This document shows positions 13,601-25,926 of a stretch of 64,000 nucleotides of DNA, one piece after another. A program made the translations under genes and the position numbers. The first letter of the stretch is position 1. Every line of letters begins with the position of its first letter. The notes under the pieces were generated by a model. That model worked only from the letters and a program-made list of their open reading frames with translations, did no database searches and was not told the DNA's origin. The stretch is from Archegozetes longisetosus. Taxonomy: Eukaryota; Arthropoda; Arachnida; Sarcoptiformes; Trhypochthoniidae. The DNA lies in the NCBI GenBank assembly GCA_018873245.2, contig JAEMBT020000004.1, forward strand, positions 8,659,073-8,723,072, in the 5' to 3' direction.

Positions 13601-16600
13601 AATAAACAGAAACCCATTAATAGAGTCTAAGCTTATTTCGCGTGTATATTGCTTTGCATATATGATTGCGTGCGTAATTTGGGTGTCTATTCTCCTAAAG
13701 CAATCACCAGCTATTTTCAGTTTCTGTTTCAGCTTCAAAATCTTTTTTATTATTATGCTTTCTACAATCACTGAATTAATCTCTTTTCGGCAATAATCAA
13801 TGCATCAATGTAGTTCATACATCTTGAACATATTCAGAATAAACTCTATTTATAATTCAATAAATTGTTTGACTTTTACAACTATCCTGTTTAATAAGCT
13901 TTTAGGATAAGCATGAAATTAATAATATTATTTGCAATGACGAAAGAGTAAATAAAAGCCACGAATGACTGAATGTGTATGATTTAGTTGGAGAAAAGGT
14001 CTGATAAATATTGATTATTTAACAAAATATTCTGTTAGTCTTATAAACATTAAAAGTCCAGCTAATTGAAAAACTTTCTTCTACATAGAGTGCTGTTTTC
14101 ACGAATTTAATTTGAGTAAATAATATTTGATTTAACTTTTCGACTCTCGTATTTTGAATTTAAAACATTTTTATTATTTGATCAGTTGTTTCAAAAATTG
14201 ACTTCAATTGTTCGTTGAGAGGGAAAGAAAACTTTGCAAAGTATTATATATTCTTTTAGAATATTCTGACGTTAATCAAAATACAAACCTATGATTTATT
14301 AATAGTAAAACAATTTTAGTTTGAAACATGATTTCCATGTCATAGAAAAAGTTCTGTATAAAGAAAAATTGAAAAATATATTTGATATTAAATTATTCAT
14401 TTTGGTTGCGCAAACATCACCATGTGATGTAGATATCCGAAAATATGATATGACATAAAACTTTCTTCAGTATTAATATTCTTCTTAATCATTGTAAAAA
14501 TATTATTCTTTTTAGATCAGTTGAAAGTTGATATGACAGTAATTTAGTTTTAATAATAAATGAAAACAAAGTTTGGAAGTTAATTAGCGAATTATTTTAC
14601 TCCAGCAAGTAAGTCATTATAAAAGCTTAAAAATGCTTGTCAATTCAATTTACTCATTGTCTTGAGAAAGTTCCGCATAATTATTCTAGTTCTTATGTTT
14701 CTTGTTATTTTATGACATTAACTCTCAGGTTATTCATACAGATCTTTGTTGGCAATGCCTTTTACTTAGAAACTGAGTCAATACGAAGCCTTCAATTTTC
14801 CGATAGAGATCATTTTGTGCTTCAATAATATCGATTTTTGCCTCTACCTGAATATTATTTAATGGATATAGATTTAGACTCATAAATATATAATATATAT
14901 ATACATATAATGTCAAAATATCCAAAGCAATTAATATAAATCTTCATTTTTCCTCATTTTAGTTGTACAGGCACTGGACTTGTGTCTCTACCATTTACTG
15001 TATCCGTATTAGTTTCATAAATTTCTAAATATGAATTTGTTTTAATACTAGTGTTCAGTTCTGCCATCAAATATTTTTTTTAGAAGTCAATCCTTTTATA
15101 TCTGTTATCCTATACTAAAGTATATCTGACGATTGGCTCAGCGTTTGTTAGATTTGCTTTCATGATAAATGTTTCAACAGTAAATTAATTTTCATGTTTC
15201 AACATTCGTTTATATTGAGCTCATAAAAGGAAAATCAGAAAATAACTTTTTTTTAACCTAAAACAAACTGTACTCTGAATTTGAGTTTTTGTTTGAGGGA
15301 TTGATAGGAAAGAAAAATGAGCTGAAAATTAGTTGATGAGAGAAGAATAATCTTGATTCAGTTTCCTATGTCGTGTAGGTCTTTAGATGTTATTAGAAAA
15401 ATATAACATAAGATTGCTGTTGAGTAAGAATTGATAGAATACACTGATGTGATGATATGTTATAAAGATGAATGCATGCATGCAATGCATTGGTAGTATT
15501 GGCTAAATTATTATTAACTAACCTGAAATCTGGAAGAGATATTTGATTTGTATAGCGATTTAATATACCGTACAATATACTTATAGTAAAGGAATTCATT
15601 ATATCTCATCCGAGCTCTGCTATAATGAAGACATGTTAGAAGTCTAGAAATAGCGCTTTGATAACTGCAAAACGATACTCTAATGGCTTTGATCTGAGTT
15701 CTTGTCTGATCTATAAAATAAACACGTTTCTGTATAATTAAGAGCTCGTATTGCTTTCTTAAAAGATATTCCATTATTGTAATTGAGACTGACTTTTGTG
15801 CAACAATTTCAACCCTCGATGTTTCACCAGAGGTACAGCAATTGATGCTGAGACGAATAAAATAATGATAAAAAAGACCTTTATTTCCAACTGTTTCAAT
15901 TATTTAGAGAATAGATTTTGTCGTTTGTTAAGGTTAAATTTTTAAGCATTCCCAAAGACGAGTGACATAAGTTAATGGCATAACACAAATCTTCAGGGTA
16001 TGTAAGAAAACGTTTTTATACACACATTTACATCAACTTTATTTACCAGTTGGTCTTTCAAAGAGGATTCAAACTTTGCTCATCTAAAGTACTTCATGAA
16101 AAATAGGTAATATAGTAACCAGAAATGAGTGCTACTTCGTTCCTATAAGTCTTAGCGCAATAAACTGATCGTATATTATATGTTGACAAACACATTAAAT
16201 ATTATGGAAAACCATTAAATGCTTTAACAGCAATGCTTGTAATTCGGCTCATAATGTTGAGATTGGGACATTTTCCAAATCAAACTTTATGTAATGCTTC
16301 GACTCAAACCATTTATCAATAGAATTGCATCAGATCTATTTTAATTTGGTTCAAATAAACTATCTCTACCAGTTTAACTCCCATAATATTTGAAAGGGAT
16401 TAACAACGAAAAATAGTGAAAATTATGTTTTTCTAACAGTGGATCATTTGAATCATGAAAATATTGGCAAGAAAAAATTTCTGAGTTGTTATTCAAGACT
16501 TAACATATTGACTCGATAGAGGTTTTAGATGAAGTACACACTCACAATAATATAGAATTTTGCTCATAATGAGCAGATTTACATGGTTCACTTTGGGATG

Positions 16601-16634
16601 CCTGAGAATCAGAATAAAAATAAGTGCACTCAAA

Positions 16635-16849
16635 AACTCAATAATTTACGATAGCAACTAGAAGTCATGCGTTGTTATAGAGTGACTTCGATCTTGCCAT
16701 TATATGTCGAATACGGAAGAACACGTTTCTTATTCAATATAGTAGTCAGAAAAAGTAGCAAACTAAATTTGGCAACAAATTCATGCTCATTACATGGGAG
16801 TAGACATAGCAACAGCTTTCTTCGTGTTGCTACCAAGCATTATTAGGTT
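16635..16849 (+). mobile_element. MITE-like element, copy A
   Basis: About 215 bp with imperfect terminal inverted repeats at 16635-16658 and 16826-16849; about 17 of 24 positions match, including AATAAT and TAGCAAC. Each end also contains its own inverted repeat. Left: ATAGCAAC (16651) and GTTGTTAT (16671) around 12 nt, with one G-T pair. Right: TAGCAAC (16807) and GTTGCTA (16826) around 12 nt. It shares both ends and some interior patches with the copy at 40506. No coding capacity, so non-autonomous if mobile. No clear target-site duplication. Confidence 0.6.
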
Positions 16850-17734
16850 TTAAAGTGTAAATTGATGATCAATCGAAACTACTCGTTTTTTGAAACAATC
16901 TATTATTCATAAGATTTGAAGTTTTTATATTTTCAAACTTGTGCTTCAGCCCCTTTAATGATTCTTCTTAACACTGCACTCAAGTACAACAGTCTCAATA
17001 TTTTGATTAATGATACGTTTTCGTACAAAAAATGAGAAGTATATCATTTGAATATATTATATTGAATGACATTTTTTCCAGTTTTAAATCTTAATTAAGA
17101 ACAAACTTTCCCATTTTTTTCAAATTGTTCCCCTTTTAGAAACTTACATGAAATAAGTTTTCGAACATTTTAAAAATTGTTTTCGAATTGAAGAGATCGA
17201 ATTGAATATTGATTGTTAGAGTATCCATTGATTGATCGAAACTACAATAAGTTACTATTACTAAGCTCAATACTGAAAATCATTATATTATATATACTTG
17301 AGGTTAAGTAAGAGACCACTTTAATAAATAAATAGGTATATAAAACCTATTATTATAGAGCAATTGCAACTCTATTCCAGTTGCAATCGTTTCAATCTTA
17401 AATGAATGAGGCACAAGTTTAGACTAGACATCAAAAAGTGAATTCATTTCAAGAAAGAAGCTACTATTGAACTTTCTCTCTTAAAAATCTATTCACATCT
17501 TTCTTCAATTCTGTTGTATTGAAGGCGACCCGCAGACTGTGATCAGCTCACACGTCTATTTCGACATTTATATCATTTTGATTTGATACGTCAAGAATGA
17601 AACGTCTAACAGAATATAACTTGAACAATTGAAGTGAAAGATTAATTTATAAAATAAATAAAACAATAGAAAAGCAAAGCCTTTTTTGACATTTAATTTT
17701 AAGGTCGTTTAAAGTGAAGAAATGAGTCAATTAT

Positions 17735-17766
17735 ATATCTGAGTTTAAGAATATCTGAGTTTAAGA
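17735..17766 (+). repeat. 16-bp perfect tandem duplication
   Basis: ATATCTGAGTTTAAGA occurs twice with no spacer and no differences. Confidence 0.95.
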
Positions 17767-18272
17767 CTTGCTCGAATAAGATGTTAATTTAGATAAGTTG
17801 TCATGAAAATTGTAAAATGAAGATCTATCCGGTTTACTACCATAAATGCCATTACGTTGACGCTTATTAGTGTTTCTCTATTTCAATAAGTAGACAATTT
17901 TTAATTTTCTTACATTTGTTCAGTTATCTTATGTACTCTTAAATTCTTATGTTGTATCTAATGACACGTTTCTAGTTTTGATGACTATTTTCAAGAAAAA
18001 CGATTTCTTCTTCAATCAAAGAGAGACAGACTTTGAGTAATTCAGCTTAAAATTAGACGAAATATCAGTTCAATTGCTATATATTTTACACAAACGACAC
18101 AATAAGTTGGAATGACTGATAAGATTGAAGTCTGTGAAAAACGTCGACTACACTTAACTTTAAACGTCTCTCTTTATCTTTTGACAGCAAGACTTTTATT
18201 CATTTATAGCAATTGACCGAATTCTGTCATTTTTCAGATATTTGAGAAAATTTGACAGACAAAAATAGAGCG

Positions 18273-18346
18273 TTAGGACTGTATCTAAATAGTTGAACCG
18301 CACACCGACTTAGGACTGTATCTGAATAGTTGAACCGCACACCGAC
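18273..18346 (+). repeat. 37-bp tandem duplication
   Basis: Two adjacent 37-bp units beginning TTAGGACTGTATCT and ending ACACCGAC, with a single A/G difference. The unit is GC-rich for this region. The near-identity points to a recent event. Confidence 0.95.
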
Positions 18347-18712
18347 TTCTCTTAGACCTAAAGCGCAACTATTCTTTTGTTGGTTACATCATAAACCCTT
18401 TACAGTGAAATAGGGGTGCGATTGCCAATTGTCAAATAGATCTAAAGTCACATCGATCCTTTCATCATTTTGCGCACTTCATCCCCCTTCCTATCAACTG
18501 TTCCCTCATCTGATTCTTGTTCACATTGCCTTTAGTATAAGTTTATGTTTGTGATCATCAGACAAAGTGTCATTTATATGCTCTGTTTCTTAGGGATTAC
18601 TTTCTTCTTTATTATTACTAGACCGAAACCTTCAAAACTATTTGACTGAAAATGATTCCCAAATCTATACGTTCAATGGTTTTGCTAAAGACATATTTAC
18701 ACCAACCAACAA

Positions 18713-18774
18713 TAATCTGAAGATTATAATCAAATTTGAAAGATTATAATCTGAAGATCATAATCAAATTGAAA
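18713..18774 (+). repeat. Imperfect tandem repeat with GATTATAATC palindromes
   Basis: Two roughly 31-bp units (ATAATCTGAAGAT...AAATTTGAAAG). GATTATAATC, a 10-bp perfect palindrome, occurs at 18722 and 18742, with a variant GATCATAATC at 18756. Confidence 0.85.
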
Positions 18775-21700
18775 GATGAGACACAGAAATAATAAGAAAT
18801 TTTGTCAAATTATCAACAGTTGTAGCAGTAGTTAAACCAAAATGTTATTGGATTATTGCACGCAAAATATATGACATTAGACTTTCTATACTTAAAGCCT
18901 AAGTTATAGAAGCAAATGTTGCACTTGTCGACTCTTGAGTTTCTCGTCGAAAATGTTCGCTTCACTTATTCTCTAATGATTTGTTCTTTTTCTCTTGCTT
19001 TCATTTTGTTACTTTCTTTCTTGTTTCCGGACTGAATTTGTCATAAGAGAACTACTAAGACGTTTTTTATGACCTCGTCCCTTAAATTAGAAAAGATGAC
19101 TACTTCTAATACGATCCGTTCTGACACCCAATCAATAAGTATTTCTATTAAGGATTATTGCAAAAATAAATCATCTCATTATTTATAAACTCATTACATA
19201 AATCTGTTACTAATTATTTATCCTTAAATATTGATCTAAATTACCAAACTAATCAAAAGCTGTTCGCGTTATCAAACATGCCATTTATTAAGGACCAGCT
19301 CTTATAGTCGAAGAGTGGCACTGATTTTCAGCTTATTTTTTCCTTCCATGTTTTACGAGACATTCTATAACTACTGGTGATTATAATTTATAAATGAACT
19401 ATGCATTCAAGTCAAGCAAATATGGTTTTATTTACATTTTCAATAATCTTTCAATATTTTGAATCTTATTTTTAAGCTCGTAGAAAATTGCAAACACTTC
19501 AATTTAAACAATTTATTTGGATCAAGTTTAGCTTGCAAACATATTTTAATTAAATGATATATATTTGTAGGTAGTGAATACCTGTAAATACTAATCGATG
19601 GTATAGTAAATGAAAAATCAGTGCAATGAGCCTTATTTGTTTAGGAGTTTAATATTCATTCAGATTATAATTGATTGAGCAAACAGAAAGAAGCTTCAAG
19701 TTTAGAATATAATCCCTAAATAATTTTCATTTGAATGCATATCTGCTGGAAAGCATTTTTTCAATTTAGTTCGCATATCTGTTTGATGTTTGATTTTGTT
19801 TTAAAATCTAATTTGAACTTTGATGCGTAAAATCTAGGTGCATAGTATCCTAAATTTATTTGTTCTATTGTCAGAATGTTCCACCTTATTATAAAATCTC
19901 ATTTGACATCAATTTTAATCACTATCTTTTATATGAGAAATGTTCCCTTAGGTTTGTTTTGAAACCAGAAAATACTATTTTAACGCTCACTATTGGTTGT
20001 TTCTCTTTGCTCATTCAAAATACTTATTATTCATGTTCTAATAATAAGTATTTATAAAAAGTTAATTATTATTTTGATGCTTCGAAGCACTTGATGTTGT
20101 ATAAAAACATTTGATTTATTATAATTGCCTCTAATTGGATCCGACAAAGTAGTTTGGATTGTATTATCTATTGGTATAGAGGACAGAGATTGTTTAAACC
20201 CTATTGACAATTGAAAATTTTTAAAATTCAAGCTTAGAGTAGGATTTTTCTAGTGAAGCAAAGCTTTAAAACGATCCAAATCTAACTAGAACTACATGCA
20301 AACATGTGAGTTTACCATAAATCGAGATTGACTGTGATTGCAGAACCTAAAGATATTCTGATATGATATGAGTGCACATCGAATACTAAAATTATTGAAC
20401 TATTCGGTTATGCTGCAATTTCGATTTTTTAGAACTTGCAATCAATCAGACTCACAAATCTAGCCCTTTTCACTCACATTAGCTTTGTTTTGCTGCTTTC
20501 CAACTATTTTAAGAGCCTATCACTGTAAAAACTTTCCAAAAACGGAAATCTCATGACAGGCAAACGTTAGAACTTTAAGAATGAGAACATATATCCCAAC
20601 ACGAATAGAGGATGAGTAGAAATTTATTTTGAATTTATCTCAAAATCCAGAATGAGTTATAAGAGATTTGAGATAATAAAATAATGTGCAAACGTGACCA
20701 GGCATAAGAATGACCTTAAACTTATTTTAATCAATGGTAGGCTAATAATAGATGAACAGTAAGGTAATCTTTATTATTCGTGTTTTGCTTCTAAAGAGAT
20801 TTCATTAAAAACGTTTTATGTATTTGGTCTAAACAATTTAGAAAATAATTTAATGCGATTTTGGTTTTAGTACAATAAAAACTTAATCCTGAGTTGTTTT
20901 TCTATTATTTAAGTAATATTTTATGAACTATGATTCGTTAATAATTGAATTAATAGGTGATTTTCCTGGATTTACAGCAAATGCATTATTTCAAATTCAA
21001 TTTCAAATCTAACTCTTATATTGAAAAAATATAATCCTGAGAATAGACCAGCCTTTAATTTAAGGTTCTATTAATTCAAGTTTTCATGCTGAGATTATTC
21101 ACAACTACAGAGCATTTTCATAAATGTAATAGTCCCTTAAAATGTTAATCAGGATGAATAACAAAATAGGATTTGAAAATCCTAAATAAAATCTAGAACT
21201 AAATCAAAATCAATCCTTTACGTAATCCTAGCACGTAATCCTTTAGTAACTATTACGTAGTTTTTAAGAAGTTCAGTAAAACTTAATTAATAGGTGTTCA
21301 ATGAGAAAAATGTTTAGGCTTACTCGCACATTACTAATTAAAACAGTTTACAAAATGGAAAGTTTTCAGTCAAATTTTCAACTGCAGAAACATATATACC
21401 AAACGTAGAAGAATCATAAGTTAGAAGCAAAGCAGAATGCCATTTCAAGCTAAGCAAACATTTGTTGAATGCATTCGATCAAAACCTTCTGGTCTGAGCA
21501 ATCATTTACAGAAAGTATCTTTTGTTGATTTGAGTTTTTCAAAAATTTGAAACAAACTAAGTGAATATAGTATTTGTAGCTTATACAAAGAATTGGAATA
21601 GTTATAAGCTGGCACAATTAATTGACTCGATTTCTAAAAGTATTTACTTAACTTCTCATAATGTTGTGCATGTTTGGTTATTAATGCAATCTCAGACTTG

Positions 21701-22230
21701 AATATTTACTCAAACTTCATTTTGTAGTTATTACTCCCAATAATGAACAAACTTTTCATGTTTTATCTCCAAACCTCATGCTATATACTATGAAATGCAA
21801 AACGCTTTTTAAAATATGTATACTTTTGTGCATAACAAACATTTTTGATTAGGAGCTATATTCAGTTCAATTATAACATAAATGTGTTTTAATCATTCAC
21901 AATGTTTACGAATCATATTCTAACTGTTTGTCTGAATAGCAATTAGTCTATACAGTGAAATAATTAAAATCATATATAGTGAAACATACATTTAAAATAG
22001 AAAATAACATAATTTTGTCATTTCATATTAACTATAGGTGAAATTTTGAGGCAATTCGCATTGAAAATGATTGATAGTTTTATCTAAAAGAGGATCTGAC
22101 TAAATAGATAAGGCTTAGAGCTCTCATAAAATATGATAAATTAGATTTGATTTATTGAAAAAATTATGATAAATTTCTTAATTATGGCTAAATTATTTGT
22201 CCTTATCTTTAGCTATAATAGATGTTTTGA

Positions 22231-22271
22231 GAAAAATTGTTATCCACGTTGAAAAAATTGTTATCCATGTT
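22231..22271 (+). repeat. 20/21-bp tandem duplication
   Basis: GAAAAATTGTTATCCACGTT is followed directly by a copy with one extra A and one C/T change. Confidence 0.93.
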
Positions 22272-22929
22272 GATGGAGCCAAAATGAATTTTATATGAAG
22301 TTATTTGTAATTTATAGCGAAAGAATCAAACGATGAGTAAATCCATTGCCAGATAAAATATAATTAATTGAACGAAAACTAGTATAATGGTATTTTTGCA
22401 AATTACCTTCAAATTGGTGATCAATTTTCAAATTAATTATTTTTGTTTCTCACGCATTAGATTCTGAAGCAACTTCTATTTTGAGATCAGATTAAAAATT
22501 GTCTCATAAAGTACTGAGCACTAAAGCACTAATAACGAATAAGAATTTTAATTTGAGAAATAAGTGCTAACTCAAATCACAACACTGATTAAAAATGAAT
22601 TTTGTTTTAGAGCAGTCTGTATTATTCTTTCTCTTTTGACCGAGCTAACTGTAATAAGAGTATTAGTGAATTATTACTGATTTCAATATTGAAAAGGCTG
22701 AAAAAGATTCAATACAAACTTGGCATGGATTGCTTGAGACATTTATGCAACTCGTACTGGCACTTACTAAAACCAAACCAAGCTCACTATAGAGATAAGT
22801 AGAGTTAGAGCTATGGCACGTTTTGCAGTAATATAAAACCAAATTGTGCACTTCAACTGCAACAATACATCGAGCAATCTACAGTAAAGCATAAAGTTAT
22901 AACGATTATCATTAGCCAAAAACTAAACA

Positions 22930-22953
22930 TTATTATTATTTTTATTATTATTG
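22930..22953. repeat. (ATT)n microsatellite, interrupted
   Basis: ATT trinucleotides interrupted by one extra TT. Confidence 0.9.
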
Positions 22954-23840
22954 TGATAGTTAATGAAAAATGACAGTAATTGAAGGACTTGATAATATGG
23001 TTAAGATTCAATAGTTAGACTAATACGAAGGCAGATGATTCATTCACAGTTTAGTGAGCAATAGATATGCTGGTCAGCAGATATGATACATTTTCCATTT
23101 CATAAAACTTCATGTCATATAAAGGATTTGATGTGATGGAGGGTTCGATACTTGAACGGCTTAACGATTGTTTCAGAAATAGCTGAATCAGGAATCACTA
23201 TCATTTTGTCATCTCTTCGTCATATCATCTAAAGTTTAGAATCAAGTCATGAGAAGGATATGAAACCAAAAGAACTTATAAAGAGAAGCAACAAAAGATT
23301 ATTCTAGAATAGAAGTAAAACTTTAGGCCAAAGTTCAACTAAGGCTTTAGACCAGAATTGAACTAAGAGTTTGTTTATGTGCAAAAGTAAAGTGAGGAAA
23401 ATGACTGAAATAGATGTGTATATACCAAATTTTATGCAGTATATACTCCTATGTATACTCTTTATATTCTCAGTTACTTTATTGCAATCAAATTTATGTG
23501 TTTGGTTGAGTAAGTTTTCATTTACGCCTTTACTCAAACCTTAACTTGTCATCCATTCTTATGATGTGCGTTCACGCCATTACTTTAATGAGCTCTGCCT
23601 TGCAGTTCAATTTTGACAAACATATCAGATCTGATTGAGTTATTGAAACAAAGACAAATAGAACACACATTCGCAACAAACTCAATTTTCTACTAATGGA
23701 CTAAAATAAATGCAATTTTATTAAACAGTCACTGTAACAGTATTGGATGAAAAGTTTTATAAGTAGATGCTAGAAGTATTTCAAACGGTTTGTATCTTTG
23801 TTGAAATTGATTCAATTTAGAGTGTGTTGTTTTTCAGAAA

Positions 23841-23868
23841 CAATCGATCAATCGATCAATCGATCAAT
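23841..23868 (+). repeat. 8-bp tandem repeat (CAATCGAT), 3.5 copies
   Basis: Three perfect units and a partial fourth; each contains the palindrome ATCGAT. Confidence 0.95.
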
Positions 23869-24225
23869 TAGGGAAGACATCAAATTAGAAAATCACCTTT
23901 TATCCTTTTAGATATTGCTATACTTTCTAAAATATATTGTTTTCTACCAAATTTTGCCAGTCTTCTTGTTGCTTAGATACCCTATTTGTTAAAAATAAAC
24001 CTCCAGACTTTTGATTTTCACTTTATTAACATACTTTATAAATGTATGATTTATTACATTAGGTTTGATATATTTGTTCAATTTGAAAGTTCATCATAAA
24101 AAGCATGGATTATTTGCGTAGAGTCTCAATTCGAGAGTTAGCTTCAGGTTATTGAAGGATTTTACAATTTCTACTAATATTAAAACACAATTTTGCATTT
24201 TTACTCTATATCTAGTGCGAGTCTA

Positions 24226-24261
24226 GTGTATTTTGTGTATTTTGTGTATCTTGTGTATTTT
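24226..24261 (+). repeat. 9-bp tandem repeat (GTGTATTTT), 4 copies
   Basis: Four units; the third reads GTGTATCTT. Confidence 0.95.
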
Positions 24262-25890
24262 ACTATATATGCCCACAAAAATAATATATGTTTTCACTTC
24301 ATGTTTGGCTCAAAGTATTAAAATTTTAAGTTTTCTGAGCCTGGAGTTCAACTTGGTTCATGTAATTTAATAAAGTAACAGTACATTGAAAATAGTTTGC
24401 CTTTCGATAAACTAGTATTTCTTTTCTATTGCTGCTTTACTACTACTCTATCTGTATTAAAAGCACTTTTGAAGGATAACCCAAAAGATTGCATATTTAT
24501 GGCCCGAGAGTACTTATTATGCACAAATTTTTAGTGCTCCCTCAATACATTCATTCTACACACTATCGATGATGATGACGAGGTATGGAACAGAAATGTT
24601 GCGCTAGTCTTCTAGTCATACTAGACTTGCAGGAGTGCCGAGACCAAACATATATCAAACATGTTCAGTACCTTACTCTATCACCGCGTTTAGACATTTT
24701 CAAACGCATGCGGCATATATCAGGTTATAGTTTTCAGATGCAATATGAATGCCTAATAAAATATTTCATATAAAAGTCAAAACTTGCACTATAGAGATCT
24801 TTGAGGCAAACATGAAGATCACTTGAGATGCGAAACGACAATGGGCATCACTTTTATCAAACAGCAGCTCAAGCTTCAAACCAGTCAAAACATTCGCAGG
24901 TATATTGAAATATATGAAATATTTCAATTACTTATTCAAAGTCTCTGTGTATCACACACATTTAAACCACTCAACTTAACCTAACCTAACTCTTAATAAC
25001 ATTGTTCATAACTGAAAGTTTATATGAAACATTTTTTTGTCAGTTATGAGAATGTTTAACTTGACTAATAATTTCAGAATTTTGATTGCGTTGCTCAGAG
25101 ATACACATGAATCGGGAAATAATATGATTATGATTACCATTTGTTTTTATCTAATTTTTTCTGAGTTATTATTCCTGTAAATCAGCAATTACAATTAGAG
25201 GCTAATAAAAGTATTCTAAAATATATTTTGAGCAGCAGACGCTTCGTTTACATAATTAGTATACTATTAATAAAATAATAATGAACATTTTGCTCTAAAA
25301 AGTCAGCAAACATTCGAATTGATTCTCAAAGTGAACAAAATGTTTATTAAATAAGAAAAACTGGAAAGTTAAAAACATTGAACTTTGTTTCAGTGTTAGC
25401 CATTAACAGCAGAAATATGTTGACATAATGAGTAAAGTCTTACAAACTTTGCAATAATCAAAGAAATATGGCGACAATTTTATGCCATAAGAATTTAAGC
25501 TTTACAGTTGATAAGACTTTCTTCTCGAATAATGCTGCAATTCATGTCATTTATATCAATAGGATTTATATGCTTTAGTTCACTCAAGACATCAAGCAAT
25601 CCATGCATATGAAAAGACAGATATATGCAGCTCAGTGTTTGGGTTTTGGGTACCGTCTAATTACGTAATAATAATCCAATGGTTCTGTTTTGTTACCAGC
25701 AATCAGATTAATGTTTGTAATGATCAAATTTGACAAATACAAGGCTATTGATTGAAGATATACATTTATGTTAGATTTATTACCTGCAATTTATATGCAA
25801 ATATTTGAAATTTTAATCTATTTCTGGTTTCGGACAATATATAATTAAGTAAATTAATGACAAGAACCATCTGATTTAGAAGCTTACATA

Positions 25891-25926
25891 TGAATAATAT
25901 AATGAATAATATAATGAATAATATAG
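25891..25926 (+). repeat. 12-bp tandem repeat (TGAATAATATAA), 3 copies
   Basis: Three units, the last differing only in its final base. Confidence 0.95.

Larger units (their letters stand above)
1..16634. other. AT-rich non-coding block upstream
   Basis: Apart from the repeats listed separately I see no gene here. Open frames reach at most about 94 codons (5441-5725, - strand) and none resembles a known family. No tRNA-like or rRNA-like sequence was noticed. It may be intergenic, or intron of a gene whose exons lie outside the window. Confidence 0.6.

Noticed and set aside
24977..24990. CCTAA repeats as telomere sequence
   Set aside because: Only about two and a half units in the middle of unique sequence.
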